Part shown: piece by piece, positions 45,450 through 57,700 of the stretch
How the letters are laid out: every line of letters starts with the position of its first letter
How positions within the stretch are numbered: position 1 is the stretch's first letter
Origin: Cymodocea nodosa
Taxonomy: Eukaryota; Streptophyta; Magnoliopsida; Alismatales; Cymodoceaceae
DNA length: 64,000 nt
NCBI GenBank assembly: GCA_036874045.1
Contig: CM072335.1
Location: 15,954,001 to 16,018,000 of the forward strand
Reading direction: 5' to 3'
Translations under genes and position numbers: made by a program
Notes under the pieces: generated by a model
Told to the model about the DNA's origin: nothing
Databases searched by the model: none
What the model saw: only the letters and a program-made list of their open reading frames with translations

Positions 45450-45660
45450 CAGGGCGGGTATCGGATTGTTGCGAATCGTAGAACGAGGGTTTCGAGGCGG
45501 GGGAGGAAGAAGTGTAAAATGCGGTATCCTGTTCTACCGGTCCCGGGTGGAAGTATATCGATCGGTACGTTGGGCTCAAGCGTGTACGGTGTGGCCCTTC
45601 GCAGTGCTTAAATTGCAATTTCCTCCACCAATGAAAATGGGCCGATGTGAACGTATATTT
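45450..45660 (-). promoter_or_regulatory. Probable 5' UTR and core promoter of the SNARE gene
   Basis: GC-richer than its surroundings. It has two TGGGCY (site II-like) words on the plus strand, at 45571-45576 and 45638-45643, a GGCCC at 45592-45596 and a CCAAT at 45628-45632. Such sites are common in promoters of plant housekeeping genes. No clear TATA box was found at a fixed distance. Start of transcription not determinable. Confidence 0.5.
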
Positions 45661-46700
45661 TATTGATATTAAAGAATTTTGACATGATTGACCAATCTTC
45701 AAATCTTTAAATTTGTATTTATGGTTAAATTTTTTATTTCGTAGCAAAAAAGGATAGTAGGCTGACTTCGATTAACTTCCAAAATCATTCATATCTTAGG
45801 TAGTGCTTGTTAAGGAAAGTTAAATTCTTTGTTGTACCAAAAAGCTGTGAGAGCCACCTCTATTTGTAGATACAATAACTTTTTTATCGTGACTAGAAAT
45901 CTTTGCTTTAATATTACCTTAATTAGAAATCCTCACCTTGTGGAAAAGAATTATAACTAATTATTTTTGGTGGTGGTGTTCGAAATGTATACCATCCATC
46001 TCATTTTCCTATTTCAAAGAAATATAAGTAGAAGCATTTGCTGTCATATTACCTTGATTAGAAATCCTCACCTTGTGGAAAAGAATTATAAATAATTATT
46101 TTTAGTGGCGGTGTTAGAAATGTATACCAACCATCTCTTTTTCCTGTTTCAAAGAAATATTAGCATGTACAACAAGGTAGCCTATTCCTTAATTTCAATA
46201 TCTCAATGGGAGAGAATTCTTGGCGCCTTATAGAACAAGATACCTTATTCCTTAATTTCAATCATCTCAACCCGAAGGGAAGGAGATTTTTAATCACCTT
46301 CTTCCCTCTTTGAAAAATGTCATACTAAACTTAATTGGGAAGGTTATTCTAACAAAGATTGTGATTGCTTGAAGAGGTAACCTTGTAAGCAAAGATTATG
46401 GTTCTTTGCAAGCAATCACCATAAAAGATAGGTCATACTAGCCTTCGTTCCTCTTGGCTCCTTATGCTATGTTTAAAATTTAACACCTAATTTTAGGGTT
46501 TACAAAGCAATTTTTATAGGATATCCTATTAGTCAAAAGAGCTACAAAGTAGGCAAATAGATTTGTAGTTAAGAGATTTCATATTTCATGAAAACAGATA
46601 TCCTTTTGCACATAAAAGGCATTCCAAAGATTTGGATCTAGTGTTGCCCATAAACATTTAGGAATGCCAAGTCAATAACAAAGATAATTTCTTACCTAAA
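45661..46700. other. Intergenic sequence upstream of the SNARE gene
   Basis: AT-rich, no gene recognised; contains the tandem duplication at 45902-46160. Confidence 0.5.
45902..46160. repeat. 135-bp tandem duplication
   Basis: Two copies, 45902-46025 and 46037-46160, offset by 135 bp. Both hold TTAGAAATCCTCACCTTGTG, AAGAATTATAA and GAAATGTATACCA. They differ at several bases, so the duplication is not recent. Confidence 0.8.
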
Positions 46701-47465
46701 AATTATGAAAATCAAACATCATATTGTCTACTTATGTTCCACTTACAAATGTACTACAAAGTTTCCCATACAAAATTTTACTTCTAATCATAGGCTCTCC
46801 AATCAATATAACACATTGATAACTTTCACATAGAGGTGTCAATTGAGCTAGGCCATTGCAAGCTAGCCTAACCTAACTTGATTTAAAAAATCAAGTTGAG
46901 TTGGGCTACAATATATTAGAAAATTAGCTTACGGGTCAGGATGGCCCACAAGCCAATTCAGGCTGAGTTAGGCTGGCCCATGGGTCGATTCGAGTCAAGC
47001 CCAAGCTAGCCCATAGGCTAATTCAGGTCAAGCTCCGTAAGATATATTTAAGTTCATGTATGTTAAACAAATGTTAAAATAACATTCATTTTTCAACGTT
47101 CTTAAAAAATGAATGTTGAAATCAACGGAAAATAAAAAATAAAAATTGGAATATGATACCTCTCTTATATACATTAAGTATTTGTTTAGATCCTAGGACT
47201 AAGTAAAAGTTGTTAAAAAATTAATAAATATAATACAAACTTATTTAAACATAGAACTTCATGTAACAATTGAAAATATAGAACAAAGTTTAAATAATAT
47301 GTTTGATATGTATGTTACAAAATATAGAATACAACAAACACAAATTATGTCCTACTTTTCATAATCATCATCATCATCATCAATAATTGATTATAGTATA
47401 TTTGATGATGAACATAGTAATTTATTGTAATAAATAAGAAAGAATTAAATAATTTTAATCATAGC

Positions 47466-47696
47466 TATTTAATAAGAGATAATCTTGATTTTCTAGATTT
47501 TGATGTAATAAATTGAAGGAAAACACAAAAATGCACATTTCTTATTTTATCATTAATAGCAAGAGATTTACTAACAATTCCAACTTCTTCTGTAGCATGT
47601 GAACAAGTATTTAGTATTAGTGGTAATATATTAGATGATAGAAAAGTAAGAATAAAAGATGATATTTTAGAAGCATTAATGTGTGTTAAAGACTAA
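47466..47696 (+). pseudogene. hAT transposase C-terminal dimerisation domain (hATC) remnant
   Basis: Reading frame to TAA at 47694-47696: FLDFDVIN, an in-frame TGA where relatives have Trp, then LSLIARDLLTIPTSSVACEQ, FSISGNILDDRKVRIKDDIL and EALMCVKD. This is the standard hATC pattern (ARDLL.IP.SSVA.E..FS..G..L...R..L....EALMC). The upstream transposase (BED finger, DDE core) is not recognisable. Confidence 0.85.
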
Positions 47697-48059
47697 GAGT
47701 TTACTTGTGTTCGTGGACAGTAACAAAAAGATGACTTCATCAATGAATTTACAAATTTAAATGTTTAAATATAATTATGTACATTAAATGTAAAAATATT
47801 TGATGTAATTACAAAAATAATGTAATTTTAATTTAAATTCAGAAATAAAATAATTATTTTAACTTTATGACTTTGGGTTTGAATGTGTTGTTGGATGATG
47901 AATTATGAATGGTCTGTTGATGATGTCTTGATATTGATTTAATGTGATGAATAATGATTTATGAATAATGACTTATGTTTGATGTTCATGTATTTATAAA
48001 TAAAATAATGCATTTGAATGATGAATTGATTATTGGAAACATTGTAATTTTTTTTAATT

Positions 48060-48470
48060 TTAATTTAAAATCAAAAAAATAAATATAAAAAATCAAAAAC
48101 TTCGATTAGATTGAAGTTAAGATTCGATCAAACCAAAAGAAAAAATAAAGAAAATAAAAAACTTTGGTTAGACCAAAGCTTATCTTTAGTCAAACCGAAG
48201 GAAAAAATAATAAATTTAAAAAGCTTTGATCGGACTAAAGTTTATCTTTGGTCTGACCAAAGAAAAAAATTAAAATATGTTAGTTAAATCGAAGGAAAAA
48301 ATAAAAAACTTCGATCAGATAAAAGTTAAGCTTCAATTAGATCAAAAAAGAAAAAAAAAAATTTCGATTGGATCGGAGTAAAGATACAGTCATATCGTTA
48401 AAAAAATAAAAAACTAAAACAAATTCGGTTGGACTAAAGTTGACATTTGGTTAAATCAAAGAAAAAAATA
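48060..48470. repeat. Degenerate ~60-bp tandem repeat of TTGGTTAGACCAAAG-type palindromes
   Basis: Inside the hAT element. Units such as CTTTGGTTAGACCAAAG, CTTTGGTCTGACCAAAG and CTTCGATTAGATTGAAG, separated by A-rich runs, recur about every 55-65 bp, six or seven times. Confidence 0.65.
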
Positions 48471-48569
48471 AAAAAATAAAAAGTTATAAAAGCAAGCCAG
48501 GCTACAGGTTGGGTTGAGTTGTCTCAAAAAAATTTAAAAAAATTTTAGCTCGACCCATTGACACCTCTA

Positions 48570-48830
48570 CTTTCACGATGCAAAATAATGAACCAAATTC
48601 ATATGAAAAAGTTGTCAGTGATTAAAGGTGGAGACAAGCCATGGAAAGGACATTTCTTCTCTTGAAGTCAATGAAACTTGGAAATCAACTAATACTCCTA
48701 AAAATAAACATATGATAGTTTCCAAATAGGTCAATAAAATTAAATACAAAGTTAATAAATAAATTGAAAGATTTAAAGCTAGACTTGTAACCAAGATACA
48801 ATCAAATAGAATGATTTGATTTTAATGTGT
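48570..48830 (+). pseudogene. Copia RT N-terminal remnant
   Basis: Reads NEPNSYEKVVSD, WRQAMERTF, NETWKS and IERFKARLVTK, the integrase-RT junction of Ty1/copia pol, with stops including TAG where VYKIKY relatives have a Trp. The sequence just left of the hAT element (about 46780-46830) is probably its continuation. It belongs to a different copia lineage from the intron element; which one is unclear. Confidence 0.65.
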
Positions 48831-48901
48831 TACAAGAAAATTAGGCTATTATGATAGTTATGTCTATCACAATAAATAAAAAAAATTATTACAAAACTAT
48901 T

Positions 48902-49684
48902 TGTAGGATCGTTGTACCACAAGAGAGGAGGTGAATTGTGTCTTTAGTAATTAAAATTACTAGCAAATAAAACAAGAGTACAAAACACTCGTAAATAAAA
49001 TTCTATTCTTTATAAACTTTAAAGAAAGAATTTACAATATCTTTTTAGCTCAATTCCCTTCTTGACAGTTTTGATACAGTAATGTTCGATATACAATTCA
49101 AATAGAAAATGAAGTCCTTATTCAAAACTAATTTAAAATTGTATAAAACCTAATCTTTATGCACATAGCTCATTTCCTTCTTTTTGCTTAGTTTCTGTAT
49201 CTCTTCTTTTCTAGTTGTCAAATTTCTAGACTTCTTGCGTTTGCAACTCCTTTTTTGAAATTACTTGGAATTTTGAACTTCTTCTGATGTTGGAGAATTT
49301 TTCTAGATATGAATATTCAAACTTGATTTTTCAGTTTGGGATCCGAATTGAATATTCAGACTTGGTTTTTGAGATTGAGATCTTCATTGTAATGTAGCTC
49401 GTACTCTTTATTAGTAGTTGAATTCTGACTTCATGTTTAGCATGTTCATCCACTTAATCCATAATCCACGTACTAATTTCAAATTCAAATCATCCACGAT
49501 TTCCACTATCTTTTTGAATTTTCACTATGTTCACTATCATTTTGAAATTTCCACGATTTCCACTCGTAGATTCATCGAAACCTTATCTTCTTGGAGACTT
49601 GTAGAATATTTTCTAAGTCTTCATTTTAGTTGAACACTTATCTTTTAAGTCCTGTAAAAACTTGAACACTTATCTGTAACTCTA
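48902..49684 (-). mobile_element. Truncated F2 copia LTR
   Basis: Starts TGTAGGATCGTTGTACCAC (plus strand), like 635 and 17668, and follows them closely until about 49684, where it stops abruptly at ATCTGTAACTCT and passes into the F-box remnant of element C. The last ~450 bp of the LTR are missing. Confidence 0.85.
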
Positions 49685-50446
49685 TATCATTTTATCAAAT
49701 TCTGTAGATGGTGGTTTAGCTATATCACTCGGTATAGGTAATATTTCTATAAAATCATCATAACTGTCTATACTCACTATGTATAAATCAGATCCAAATG
49801 CTATTGATATATCTGTGACTAGATATACATATCCATCAAGTATGACATGCATGCTGTTAATTAATGATTTATGTCCTAGATATATCATAATATTTTCAGT
49901 CTAAGATCTATTTAGAAAATTATACACACTTAAGCGTAAATCTTCACCCCAATTTCCTATAGGTCTCCAATAATATAATTTTTCAAGAATTGTAGAATTT
50001 TTATCAGAAAATATTAAAGCCGACCTACAATTTACAATTAGTACTTCATATCTATTAGGTCTTCCTATATACCATTCTTCTCTTGTTATAGGATTTCTTA
50101 TCAAAATATCAAGTAATAGACTTGCATACCTTGGTCTCGTCTTGTATATGATTAATCCTTCATCTATCCCCATAATATGATCTATTCCTTCTAATGTATT
50201 GGGTGGAATTCCAGTAGTTTCTTCCATAGGTAGATATTCATGGTTAATTGAACTACGATTAAATGACCTCCATATGAATCCATCTCTAATCTTAGTCATT
50301 TTTGCAGCTTGTAGTCCTTGAAAATATTTTTCTCTAACATAGTCTTTAATTTCCTTTGATACACAACACAGCCTACACAGATCTTTAGCTGACAAGTTAC
50401 TCAATACTTCTCTTAGTGCATCCAACGGTAATTGCATCAATTCCAT
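49682..50446 (-). pseudogene. F-box-like ORF at the 3' side of element C, truncated
   Basis: Starts MELMQLPLDALREVLSNLSA, followed by KDLCRLCCVSKEIKDYV: an F-box (Skp1-binding) motif, residues about 5-45. The open part is 181 residues (to 49901). After a stop and a frame change it continues with NSMHVILDGYVYLV and SDLYIVSIDSYDDFIEILP, resembling the C-terminal associated region of plant F-box proteins, and is cut at 49682 by the copia LTR. F-box proteins select targets for SCF ubiquitin ligases. It lies on the same strand as element C gag, 187 bp after it, with family-1 palindromes in between. I infer a captured gene, but a host gene overrun by transposons cannot be excluded. Confidence 0.65.
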
Positions 50447-50632
50447 TTGTTGATTCTATATAACACAAACAAAAATTTAGCAAAGACAAAAATTAACATA
50501 ACTACTGCACACCCTCGTGGAATTAAGGCATAACTTAACGGACTAAGTTCACTAAGTTAAGGACTAACTCTACGATACTATTAACTATAAATAAAACATA
50601 TATATACAGATAGTTGCTTCAGATATGTTGCT

Positions 50633-51975
50633 TCATTCAGCTACTCTCCTAGAAGAGGTATCAATTTCATTAACAGTTCTATTGACAAGGTTAGGTACTG
50701 CTTGCATTGCAATCCTCTAGTAGGTCTAACTTCCATTGATTCCTTCTATCTAAGTGGTATATTTCTATTCTGATTTTGAATTGCAGCATTTCCAAATACA
50801 AAATCTAGACGATTGTTTAATTATTGGATTATCTTTTCTAATTTCTCTATTCTAGATCATTGTTCTGGTAATGCTTCATAACTTATATTCTTCTCATTTA
50901 CATTTTCTCCTCCCTGGAAATTGTTGTTTCTCCAAGATAAATTCGGGTGATTTCTCTAATTAGGATTATAAGAATTTCCAAAGTTATCTTTCTGGTTTCT
51001 AGCATAAATAATATCTAAATCATTAATGTTTGCATTCTTTTCTGCTAGTTTTTGATTTAATGATAACTCTTCTATTTTCTTTGTTAATTCAATTAATTTC
51101 ACTTCAAGCATAGTACTTGACTCTATTTCACTCATTCCTCTTGGCAATATTCTTTTATCTATAATAGCTTCAGCCAAGTTTTCCCACTGTGCAATTCTTT
51201 TTGCAAAGTTTTCTAAATATGCCCATGCTTCTTCACTACATAGTTTCAAAAATCCATTTTGACAAGTAGATTCTAATAAAGATTTCGTTGAAACATCTAT
51301 GTCTTCATAAATTATACCTATTAATTGTGCTTTACTCATTGCATGATATGGACATTGAGTCAGTAAATCTTTAAATCTTTCAAAATATTTCCAGAATGAT
51401 TCACCCTGTTTTTGGCTACACATTAATATTTCTTTTTTCTTTTTAATCGTTTGATGTGTTGGATAATATTTTTCTAGAAAAACAAAGCAAAATTCAGTCC
51501 ATGCAGAAATTGAATCAGACGATAGAGTATATAACCATCTCTTAGCTATGTCTTTTAAAGCAAAAGGGATATATCTAAGTTTAATAGCATCTATACTCAT
51601 GTTCGACATTTTCATCATTTGACAAACTTCATTAAATTCTCTAAGGAAATAATAGGCATCCTCTCTTTCTAATTCATGAAAATGTGGCAATTGACTAATA
51701 TAATTAGATTTCAGTTCAAACCTATCTCCCTCAAAGTTTGGCAATTGAATACATGAAGGTTCATCAACTAATTCAGGATACAGAATTTCTCCTAATGGTT
51801 TTTCTACTAGAGTAGCCATCTCTACGTTCTCTTTTAAAGAAAGGTTAGCTACACCCCAAAGAATTTCATTAAAGTCCAATTTAGAAAATGTTTCAGTGTG
51901 CCTCTGTGTTGAAAATTCCTAGGTAGGTGTTCTTACTAATCGTTTAGTGCTTAGAGAACGAGTCCATGTGCTCAT
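50633..51975 (-). pseudogene. Athila family-1 Gag, downstream of pol (element C)
   Basis: ATG at 51975 (MSTWTRSL), an in-frame TAG about 19 codons in, then open from 51879 to 50956. It matches the element B Gag in order: ELKSNYISQLPHF, LRYIPFALKDIAKRWLYTLS, FLEKYYP, then SYNPN and NHPNLSWRNNNF after a Trp-to-TAG stop. More stops and probably a frameshift follow before the end at about 50633. Unlike element B Gag there is no zinc knuckle; the only family-1 knuckle is in the pol leader. Same strand as pol, and 2.8 kb after the pol end. Confidence 0.88.
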
Positions 51976-52841
51976 AAATAAATAGTAGAAGATTAATTAC
52001 ATATCAGTCTAAAGCTTTCCATTCAGTAAATATTTGTTGACGGATGAAGTCGAATCAGCTGCTTCTCCTTCCAGTTCCTCTAACGCTATTCTCCTTTCTT
52101 TTAAAAGTGCTGGTAACTCGTAAATAACATTTTGTTCTATATATATAATGCACATCCATAAAGTGAATAAATCTCGTTGCAAGAACGTGTCTTGCAACGT
52201 GCATCGTAGTTCCTATTTTTATGGGTACGTGTACCACTATTAATTTCAAATTTTGGTAACTGCTAAGCCGATGAAGTTTCGTTCATGGTTAAAAGAATAA
52301 CCGTTCTGCTTAATCCACAAACTAACCTTGTTGAGTTACAGATAACTCAACGGAATAAAGTCGGTTATTGTTGCTAACTCCACGGACTAACTTCGTTGAG
52401 TTATAGATAACTCAATGGAGTGACCTTATATTATATTATTGACATTGTGGAGTTAAGTTTAACTCAACGAACTTACTTCATTGGGTTAACACTTGGCAAC
52501 TTCTAAGTTTACTCCTCGTAAGTACCTCTCTGCTTTTTTTCTTTTCATTTTGCTAATTGAAATAAAGTTAAATCTATGTCATTAATGCATCATTCTAATC
52601 AAAATTCGTTTAAATTTGAACATTATACAAATATTTAACTTGCAGGTCAATTTATGTTATGCAGAATTTACATTTTACCTTGCAACATGTAGAAATTTTC
52701 AAACATCTATCCTATCATTCAGCAAATTGAAAATCTATTAAACATTCATTCATAATGTTCCACAAATTATATAACATTCAATAAATTCTATTCATTTCAC
52801 ATTCAAAACATGTATGAAAAGTACATCTGAAAAATTTATAT
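51976..52841 (-). repeat. Spacer between Glu-rich ORF and gag of element C, with palindromes
   Basis: No convincing gene. At 52310-52500 GTTGAGTTACAGATAACTCA-type inverted pairs recur four times. The rest is AT-rich. Confidence 0.7.
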
Positions 52842-54227
52842 TCATTCAGTTGGGTCAAGAATTTGACTTTGTTATTCCAAAGGGGTTTGTTCTTGATCTT
52901 CCTCCTCCATATGCTGCATTTGAACATATTCTGCAGATTCTTGAATTTTTGCTTCTACTTCTATCTGTGGTGGTGAGCTGGCAGAACTCTCCACTCTGTC
53001 TTGAATTCTTTCCATAAATTGCTGAAGAGTTTCTTACTCTTTAGTGGAATCTGCAAAGTCATTTTTGTCCAAATGGCTTTGTTCAACTTCTTCTTCATTT
53101 TCTATTCTTTCTTCTTCCTCCTGACTACCAATCTACTCTGTCACTATTCTTTCTGATTCTGTGGCAGATTGGGATGGAGTCACGGGCAATTCAGTTTCTG
53201 CCCTAATTTTTGTTTCTTCTTCTTGTACAAGTTGCAGACTAATTTCAGCCTGTTTTTCTTCTTCTCTTTGCTCCTACTGTTGCTGCTGCTCCTCCTCCTC
53301 AGAATCGGATAGCAGGTTTATAAAAATTGGCTCCATAGGCCCTGTTGACATTGGTACCTCAGATTTAATCTCTTTTTGATACTCAGGCACTATCTCTTTT
53401 CCTTTCCTTCGTGCGATTAATTGTGTCTGGTCTTCCTCTTCTTCATCTGAGATTAAATCTAAAAATAAAGGCTCTGCATGCATTTGAGCCATAGGTATTG
53501 GCTCTTCCTGTTTAATTTTTCCAATAATTGCTGGTCTTGAAGGACCAACTTCAACTTCTCTTGCAACACTTGATTTAGCTGCTGCTTGATGCTGTTCAAC
53601 CTTAATTTTGTACTAGGCCCTCAACTTTTCTTCTACCATTCTTCTTTTAATGCCATCATATAAAATATGTGCCTTAGCTATAGCTATTCCTTCTTCATCA
53701 CCTTGGTATCTTGCTGTTTTGACCAAGTTAGCAAATTCTTTCTCTTCTTCATCAGTTCTCGGCCAAGCAAATGCTACTCGTGGCAATGGCTTTGTTGGCT
53801 GAACTGGAGGTCTTGACTGGTGTTCCTCAGGAATAGGTCTTTCAGCAATTGGTTCCTCCCGTTCTCCTACTTGTTGCTGCCGCCATATTTCCCAACTTCC
53901 ACGACTAGCAATGCGCCTTTTGAACCATAATTTAGCCTTGCGTTGGATTAGCTCTAGGGCTACTTCATTGTTTGGCCTGATTTTTCTTTCTTTACTAAAT
54001 GCAATTTCTGTTGCTACTCTAATTCGTGTCTCCATTATCTGGGGTGTTTGTATACCACAATCTACTAACACTATTCTTAATCTAAAAAGTTCAGATTCTA
54101 CCTTCTATAACTCTTTTTCTCTTATCATATTTCGATTCTTTTGTCGCGTGTGCCATTCCTCTGATTCCTTTAGAAACTCTAATGTGTCAACTGCATCTTC
54201 CCAAAACTCAGGTGTCATCTTCCTCAT
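52842..54227 (-). pseudogene. Glu-rich ORF downstream of pol (element C copy), function unknown
   Basis: A single 462-codon frame from ATG 54227 (MRKMTPEFWEDAVD) to TGA 52844-52842, broken by several TAG/TAA codons that in most cases replace Gln codons of the element A copy or its surroundings. The conserved core is QIMETRIRVATE, NNEVALELIQRK and LWFKRRI. The C-terminal half is very rich in Glu and Gln, with repeated EPIF(V/I)(N/D)L motifs about 60 residues apart. No known domain seen. The persistence of one frame in two copies argues for past selection as a protein. It might be a family-specific accessory protein. Confidence 0.7.
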
Positions 54228-54729
54228 CGTGGAGTTACACAACAACAAGGAATCGCTCTGATCTCTACTATTCTAAATTCTAACTGGTTTGCTGGATAAT
54301 GCCCCCAAAACCCTAGGTTTTAGTTTAAATAAGCCCTAAGTTTAGGCGGGTAATCGGGTCATTTCTCGAAACAACTATTGTTCTCTCATCCGCGGTCTTA
54401 GCTACAGTGCCCCGTTGAGTTACAGTTTACTCAACGGAATAAGCTCGTTGACAAACTCAAGACTCAATGGAGTAAGCTTGTTGAGTTAACCATAACTCAA
54501 CGAACTTCCCGTACAAACATATATATATAATAATAATAATACTTAAGGTAATAGTTTTTCTGTTTTTACTGGTTTAACCGATACTATGTTTCGGTCAGAC
54601 CTAATTTTTTCCAGTTGAATCAATACTCTATTTCGGTAAAACCAACATTTTTTTCTTCTGAAAATTAATATAGATAATTTTTATGTTTCGGTCATACCAA
54701 TGGATCAAGTCGGTTGAACCGTAATGATT

Positions 54730-54760
<31 letters not shown>

Positions 54761-54782
54761 CAACATAAAAACTGATTTCTTA
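54228..54782 (-). repeat. Post-integrase spacer of element C with two palindrome families
   Basis: No gene. 54410-54505 holds the TCCGTTGAGTTA...TAACTCAACGGA type; 54565-54720 holds GGTTTAACCGA and TTTCGGTCAGACC words. Next comes an AT microsatellite at 54730-54752. Order and content match 9765-10493 of element A. Confidence 0.75.
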
Positions 54783-57700
54783 CTAAGTAAAGCTCGAGTA
54801 GTCCTCTACTCTGACTTCTTCTATAATTCCAAAGGAGCTTTTTGGTGTTTTCAAAATAGGTCTAAGTCTTTGTCCATTTACTTTAAATATATTCTGATTT
54901 TTAGGATTTTCAATTTCAATAGCTCCATAAGGATAAATATTTCGAACTATGTAAGGTCCTGCCCATCTAGATCTTAATTTTCTTGGATGGTTATGGAGTC
55001 TAGCCATATAAAGATATACTTCTTGTCCTATTTCAAAGCTTTTTGGAATAATTTTCCTATCATGCGAGAATTTCATTTTCTCCTTTTCTCTTATAGTCTT
55101 CGAATAAGCTTCATTTCTAAATTCTTCTAATTCAATTAATTGCATTTTTCTATTTTCAGTAGCTTGATTTAAATTAGTGTTTAGAGTTTTTAATGCCCAA
55201 TGAGCTTTATGTTCTATTTCAGCTAGTAAATGACAACTTTTTCCATATACTAGCCTAAAAGGTGACATACCTAAGCTTATCTTATAAGCAATTCTAGAAG
55301 CCCAAAGTGCATCTATCAATCTATTAGCCCAATCTGTTCTAGTAGGATTTACTACTTTTTCTAAGATTAACTTAATTTGTTTGTTATCACTTTCTACTTA
55401 TCTACTTGTTTGCAGATGATATGATGTTGCAATTTTGTGGTTTACTCAATATTTCTTCATTAAGGCTTCAAAACTTCTATTACAGAAATGAGTTCCTCTA
55501 TCACTAATAATAGCTTTAGGTATTCCAAATCTGGCAAATATATTGGTTCTTATAAATTGTATTACCACTTTATTCTCATTAGTTTTTGTAAGAATAACTT
55601 CTATCCATTTAGATACATAATCTACCCCCAACAATATGTAATTAAATTGATTAGACATAGGAAATAGACCCATAAAATCTATTCCCCACACATTAAAGAT
55701 TTCAACCTCAACAATAGGATTAAGAGGCATCATATTCCTCTTTGATATTCTTCCTATTTGTTGACATCTTAAACAACTTAAGCAATATTTATGAGCATCT
55801 TTGAATAGTGTTGGCCAATAAAATTCACATTGCAGAATTTTTGCAGCAGTTTTCCCTGATCCAAAATGCCCTCCACAAGCTTGGTCATGATAGAAAGACA
55901 ATATGCTCAGATATTCAGTTTCTGGAACACACCTCCTTAAAACCAAATCAGGACATTTCTTAAATAAGTAAGGGTCTTCCCAATAGTAATATTTTACTCT
56001 TGAGAAAAATAATTTCTTATCCTGTGTATTCCAATCCTTAGGTGTTATACTAGTAATTAACTATGTCTGCATACCAAGGTGTTGTGTTGATGGTCATTAA
56101 TTGTTCATCAGGAAAATTATCCTTAATTTCAATATTTGATTTTTCTATTTGTAATCTTGATAAATGATCTGCTACTACATTCTTACAACCTTTTTTATCT
56201 TTAATTTCTAGATCAAATTCTTGTAATAATAATATCCATCGGATCAATCCAAGCTTTGTCTCTTTTTTCTTTATTAGATGTTTTAAAGCTGCATGATCTG
56301 TGTATACTATTACTTTAACTCCAATCAGATATGATCTAAACTTTTCTAAGGCAAACACAACAGCTAATAATTCTTTTTCAATAGTTGTGTAATTTACTTG
56401 AGCATCATTTAAGGTTTTGCTTGCATAATAAATCACTCTAAGAGATTTTTCTATCTTTTGTCCCAACACTGCTCCTATAGCAAAATCAGATGCATCGCAC
56501 ATTAATTCAAATGGATGGCTCCAATCAGGTGCTTGAATTATAGGAGTTGAAATTAAGCTAGTTTTAAGTCTGAAAAATGCTTCCTTGCAATTTTTATCAA
56601 AGTTAAATGGAACATCTTTTAATAGATTAGTTAAAGGTCTAGCTATTTTGCTAAAGTCTTTAATAAATCTTCTATAAAAACCAGCATGTCCTAGAAATGA
56701 TCTAATATCTTTTACTGATTTAGGTTCTGGTAGGTTAGAAATTACTTCTATTTTAGCTTTATCTACTTCCAACCCTTTCTTAGAAACAACATGCCCTAAG
56801 ACTATTCCTTATTTACCATGAAATGACATTTTTCCCAATTCAAAACCAAATTTTTTTCCACATAGCGTTTTAATATTAGGTCTAAATTGCTTAAACAAAC
56901 TTCATATGAGTTGCCATATATAGTAAAATCATCCATAAATATTTCTAAAAAATCTTTAGTCATTCTAGTAAATTTTCCTTACATACACCTTTGAAAGGTA
57001 GCTGGTGCATTGCATAATCTGAATGGCATTCTCTTAAAAGCATAAGTTCCATTAGGACAGGTGAAAGTTACTTTCTCTTGATCCTCTAATGCTACTGGAA
57101 TTTGATTATAACCTGAATACCCGTCTAGGAAACAGAAATATTCTTGCCCTGCTAATCTTTCCAACATTTGATCTATAAAAGGGAAGGGAAAATGATATTT
57201 CCTAGTCACAACATTCAGCTTTTTATAGTCTATGCATACTCTCTAACCTAATTGAATTTTAGTAGGTATCAAGTCTTGACTTTCATTCCTAATAATTGTT
57301 AATCCTGATTTCTTGGGAACTACATGGATTGGACTAACCCACGAGCTATCAGAAATCGGATAAATTATGTCATTATCTAACCATTTCACTCTTTCCTTCT
57401 TGACTACTTCTTTAAGGTTTGGATTTAGTCTCCTCTCAAGAATTCTAACAAGTTTGGCATTCTCTTCTAAATATATGTGGTGACAACATAAAGTTGGACT
57501 TAACCCTTTTATATCAGTCATAATCCATCCTATTGCTTCTTTATAACTTTTTACTACATCTTTTAATTTATCTATTTGATCCTCTTTTAAATTTGAAGCA
57601 ATAATGATTGGACAGGTTCGTTTCTCTTTTAGAAATATATAGGTTAATTCAGGAGGTAAAGGCTTTAATTCTAAATGTTGCCCATCAGAAGCTAGAGCTC

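Larger units (their letters stand above)
46831..48569 (+). mobile_element. hAT-type DNA transposon (degenerate)
   Basis: 1739 bp with 13-bp terminal inverted repeats TAGAGGTGTCAAT (46831-46843 and 48557-48569, inverted), and 8-bp flanks CTTTCACA / CTTTCACG (46823-46830 and 48570-48577), seven of eight matching, as expected for a hAT target duplication. It carries only the end of a transposase (47466-47696), so it is non-autonomous. It interrupts a copia pol remnant. Confidence 0.85.

Noticed and set aside
45313-45747. 144-codon minus-strand frame overlapping exon 1 of the SNARE gene
   Set aside because: It is in a different frame from MDLQSMTWDSLRKQ, crosses the 5' splice donor of intron 1 and covers the promoter. 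No known motif. A shadow frame.
54726-54752. AT repeat in the element C spacer as a regulatory site
   Set aside because: A plain (TA)n microsatellite; similar runs at 32935-32950. No further signal.
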